A stretch of 64,000 nucleotides of DNA from an uncultured bacterium (GTDB lineage: Bacteria > Bacteroidota > Rhodothermia > Rhodothermales > Rubricoccaceae). Both the position numbers and the translations under genes were made by a program. The notes beneath the pieces are model-generated. The model searched no databases. It had not been told where the DNA came from and was given only the letters and a program-made list of their open reading frames with translations. This document shows positions 61,670 through 64,000 of this stretch, one piece after another (position 1 is the stretch's first letter; each line of letters begins with the position of its first letter). The DNA lies in assembly GCA_947493945.1 (NCBI GenBank), contig CANLSR010000006.1, positions 152,106-216,105 of the forward strand. The letters run 5' to 3'.

Positions 61670-62125
61670 ATGCGCGCTCGTCTTGGCTTCCTCGTCCTCG
61701 CCGCGCTGGCGGTTGCGGCCTGCGCGCCAGCTCCCGATCCGCCAGCGGCTGGCGCCACTCCGCCCGTCGCCACCCCGGAGCTTCCGCCCGTCTCCGACGA
61801 GCCGTTCGCGTCCGAGGACGAGTACCGCCTCCTGCGCACCCAGGCCGTCGAGGCGCTGGACGCGGCGGCCTCGACCGGCGCGGAGTCCGCCGACGCCTGC
61901 CGAGTGCTCTTGTACGGCGACCAGGCCTGCGGCGGGCCGACCGACTGGGTCGTGTTCTCGGCCGAGACGTCCGACACGCTTCAGGTCCGGCAACTGGCGG
62001 AGCGCGTGACGGCGTTGAGCGCCAAGGCCAACGCGCAGTTCAACTACGTCTCGACCTGCATGGCGCTGATCGAGCCGCCGGTCATGCTCAATGACGGCCA
62101 GTGCGTGGCCCAGGGCGACCGATAG
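61670..62125 (+). CDS. Cys-rich small lipoprotein (copy 2)
   Basis: 151 residues from ATG 61670. Lipobox LAVAAC, then a Pro/Ala-rich linker (~20-45). The core repeats the order of copy 1: ACRVLLYGDQACGGPTDWVV, QLAERVTALSAKANAQFNYV, STCMALIEPPVM and GQCVAQGDR. All four mature Cys align. The gap to copy 1 is 49 bp. Outer-membrane or periplasmic lipoprotein of unknown role. Confidence 0.75.
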   Translation: MRARLGFLVLAALAVAACAPAPDPPAAGATPPVATPELPPVSDEPFASEDEYRLLRTQAVEALDAAASTGAESADACRVLLYGDQACGGPTDWVVFSAETSDTLQVRQLAERVTALSAKANAQFNYVSTCMALIEPPVMLNDGQCVAQGDR

Positions 62126-62158
62126 CGGCGTTAACCTTGGGGACACGCTCCTGGCCCC

Positions 62159-63781
62159 ATGCGCTCTCGCTTCGACTATCTCGTGATCGGCTCCGGCGTG
62201 GCCGGCCTCTCGTTCGCCCTGCGCGCCGCCGAGCACGGCACGGTCTGCGTGGTCACCAAAAAGGAGTCGGCCGAGAGCAACACGAACTACGCCCAGGGCG
62301 GCATCGCGGCCGTCATGGACCCGGACGACGATACCGAGCACCACATCGAAGACACGCTCGTCGCGGGAGCCGGGCTGTGCCACCCCGACGTGGTGCGGAT
62401 GGTGATCGAGGAGGGGCCGGAGCGAGTGCGCGACCTGATCGACCTGGGCGCGCAGTTTAGCCGCGACCCCGACGGCGACCTCCACCTGGGCCGCGAGGGC
62501 GGCCACTCGGCCTACCGGATCGTCCACGCCGAAGACATGACCGGGCGCGAGATCGAGCGCGCGCTGCTGGCGGCGGTTCGCCGCAGCGCGAACATCACGG
62601 TCCTCGAATACCACTACGCCGTCAACCTGCTCACGGAGCACCAGCTGGGCCGTGACACGTCGGCCGGCGACGGGCTCCACTGCTTCGGGGCCTACGTGCT
62701 CGACAGCGTGTCGGGCCGGGTCGAGACCGTCCTGGCCCGGGCCACGCTGCTGGCGGCCGGCGGCGCGGGCCAGGTCTACCAGCACACCACGAACCCCCAG
62801 GTGGCCACCGGCGACGGCATCGCGATGGCGTACCGGGCGCGTGCGGTCGTGGCCAACATGGAGTTCGTCCAGTTCCACCCGACCAGCCTCTACCTCCCCG
62901 GCGTCGACTTTGGCGGGCGCTCGTTCCTGATCACCGAGGCGGTAAGGGGAGATGGCGGATTGCTCACCAACCTGGGCGGCGAGCGATTCATGTCCGCCTA
63001 CGACGACCGCCTGGAGCTGGCGCCGCGCGACGTCGTGGCCCGCGCCATCGACGACCAGATGAAGAAGAGGGGGGAGGACCACGTCTGGCTCGACATCAGC
63101 CACCAGCCGGCCGAGGCGGTGCTGGCCCACTTCCCCAACATCCAGGAGACGCTGCTCGCCCACGGCCTCGACATGACGCGCGGCCCGATCCCGGTCGTCC
63201 CGGCGGCGCACTACACGTGCGGCGGCGTCGTGGTGGACCGTGAGGGGCGGACGTCCATCGCTGGCCTGTTCGCGTGTGGCGAGGTGACGTGCTCCGGCCT
63301 GCACGGCGCCAACCGGCTGGCGTCGAACTCGCTCCTGGAGGCGCTCGTCTACGCCCACAACGCCGTCGGGCCGGCGCGCGAGCACGCCGCGACATCCGCG
63401 TGGAACGAGGGGGTGCCGGACTGGGACGAGTCCAACGCCGAGCACCCCAGGGAGTGGGTGCTCGTGTCGCACAACCGCGAGGAGCTTCGCCGCGTGATGC
63501 AGTCCTACGTCGGCATCGTGCGCTCGGAGCTCCGCCTGCGCCGCGCCGCCCGCCGCGTGGACCTGATCCACCGCGAGACGGAGGAGTTCTACCAGCGGAC
63601 CCGGCTCTCGGCCGAGCTGTGCGAGCTGCGCAACCTGGCCGCCGTGGCCCACCTGATCGTCAGCTGCGCCCAGCAGCGCCACGAGAGCCGCGGCCTGCAC
63701 TGGATGGCGGATTACCCCGAGACGGACCCGGCCCAGCGCCACGACACGCTGTTCGTCCCCGAGCCAGCTGAGCGCGCGTGA
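62159..63781 (+). CDS. nadB: L-aspartate oxidase
   Basis: 540 residues from ATG 62159. FAD-binding DYLVIGSGVAGLSFALRAAE, then SNTNYAQGGIAAV, catalytic-site HIEDTLVAGAGLC and GREGGHSAYRIVHAED, and RGDGGLLTNLGGERFM. C-terminal helical domain with REELRRVMQSYVGIVRS. It oxidises L-aspartate to iminoaspartate, the first step of de novo NAD synthesis, together with NadA (not in the window). The succinate dehydrogenase flavoprotein is the related alternative, but length and the C-terminal domain fit NadB. Confidence 0.95.
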   Translation: MRSRFDYLVIGSGVAGLSFALRAAEHGTVCVVTKKESAESNTNYAQGGIAAVMDPDDDTEHHIEDTLVAGAGLCHPDVVRMVIEEGPERVRDLIDLGAQFSRDPDGDLHLGREGGHSAYRIVHAEDMTGREIERALLAAVRRSANITVLEYHYAVNLLTEHQLGRDTSAGDGLHCFGAYVLDSVSGRVETVLARATLLAAGGAGQVYQHTTNPQVATGDGIAMAYRARAVVANMEFVQFHPTSLYLPGVDFGGRSFLITEAVRGDGGLLTNLGGERFMSAYDDRLELAPRDVVARAIDDQMKKRGEDHVWLDISHQPAEAVLAHFPNIQETLLAHGLDMTRGPIPVVPAAHYTCGGVVVDREGRTSIAGLFACGEVTCSGLHGANRLASNSLLEALVYAHNAVGPAREHAATSAWNEGVPDWDESNAEHPREWVLVSHNREELRRVMQSYVGIVRSELRLRRAARRVDLIHRETEEFYQRTRLSAELCELRNLAAVAHLIVSCAQQRHESRGLHWMADYPETDPAQRHDTLFVPEPAERA

Positions 63782-64000
63782 GCGCGGAGGGAGGCGCGTG
63801 CCCGCCGGCCCCGCTGGCGCTTCTGATGGGCGGGGAGTGGGAAGAGCAGGTAGAGCTCAGTAGAGCTAGGAAAGCAGGTAGAGCTAGAAGAGCCTTGCGC
63901 GGAGGCCGCCAGTCGGTCAGGTTGCTCTCCCGCTCTCCCGCTCTCCCGCTCTCCCGCTCTCCCGCTCTCCCGCTCTCCCGCTCTCCCGCTCTCCCGCTCT
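63782..64000. repeat. Intergenic repeats: GCAGGTAGAGCT pair and 8-bp microsatellite
   Basis: GCAGGTAGAGCT occurs at 63846 and 63874. From 63924 to the window edge the 8-bp unit GCTCTCCC repeats ~9.6 times without change, so its full length is unknown. The pyrimidine-rich tract could form unusual DNA or vary in length. No gene seen here. Confidence 0.85.

Noticed and set aside
63924..64000. CRISPR or telomere-like array
   Set aside because: Pure 8-bp tandem repeat without spacers; simple microsatellite.

Overview
The window is a very GC-rich bacterial chromosome segment, most likely from a member of the Rhodothermota close to Rubricoccaceae (for example Rubrivirga). This is an inference. It rests on secreted proteins ending in a type IX secretion (T9SS)-type sorting tail in a GC-rich background, a Bacteroidota-style LptD, a DUF2007 protein next to cdsA, CarboxypepD_reg/plug-like proteins, and very short spacing with GTG/TTG starts. 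No rRNA or CRISPR array was seen. One tRNA (Arg, CCG) is present.

Layout. 0-2 kb: two tandem secreted metalloprotease-like proteins with T9SS tails. 2-3.7 kb: a small island scar with a QueC-like PP-loop enzyme, the tail of a serine recombinase and tRNA-Arg(CCG). 3.9-11.3 kb: DUF512 protein, SulP transporter, then a tight four-gene inositol set (LPG_synthase_TM-type membrane protein, CDP-alcohol phosphotransferase, ino1, nucleotidyltransferase). 11.7-19.2 kb: a cupredoxin lipoprotein, a broken HicB-like antitoxin, a lytic transglycosylase, a class I glutamine amidotransferase, Smr, YihY, TerB-like and Gfo/Idh/MocA genes. 19.2-21.9 kb: a repeat-rich, locally less GC-rich stretch holding a GIY-YIG gene between 54-bp inverted repeats and a dead IS3-family element. 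21.9-40.3 kb: an envelope polysaccharide region with a CapD/WbpM-like dehydratase, a WecA-like transferase, a Wzi-like barrel (with accD and tsaB behind it on the minus strand) and then a seven-gene Pel-like operon.

40.4-47.9 kb: a small membrane protein, mutL, a CPBP protease, DUF2007, cdsA, then a polyhydroxyalkanoate granule set (phaR with two operator-like palindromes, a phasin, a patatin-like hydrolase). 48.0-54.6 kb, minus strand: BON protein, lptD, ROK kinase, ftsB-like gene, a lipoprotein and an aldehyde dehydrogenase. 54.8-63.8 kb, plus strand: an aminotransferase, an outer-membrane pseudogene, three CarboxypepD-domain proteins (two are tandem plug-only paralogues), prfB, two tandem Cys-rich lipoproteins and nadB. 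An 8-bp microsatellite closes the window.

The strongest system is the Pel-like locus (29.2-40.3 kb). It has a PelG-like flippase with an extra N-terminal domain, a large unassigned membrane protein, a DUF2194 deacetylase-like protein, a TPR plus beta-barrel PelB-like exporter, a GH114 lipoprotein resembling the PelA hydrolase, and two PelF-like glycosyltransferases. The canonical PelC, PelD (c-di-GMP receptor) and PelE are not recognisable here. A second general signal is a palindromic motif, CGCTGGCG...CGCCAGCG, which recurs in intergenic hairpins and very often inside genes.
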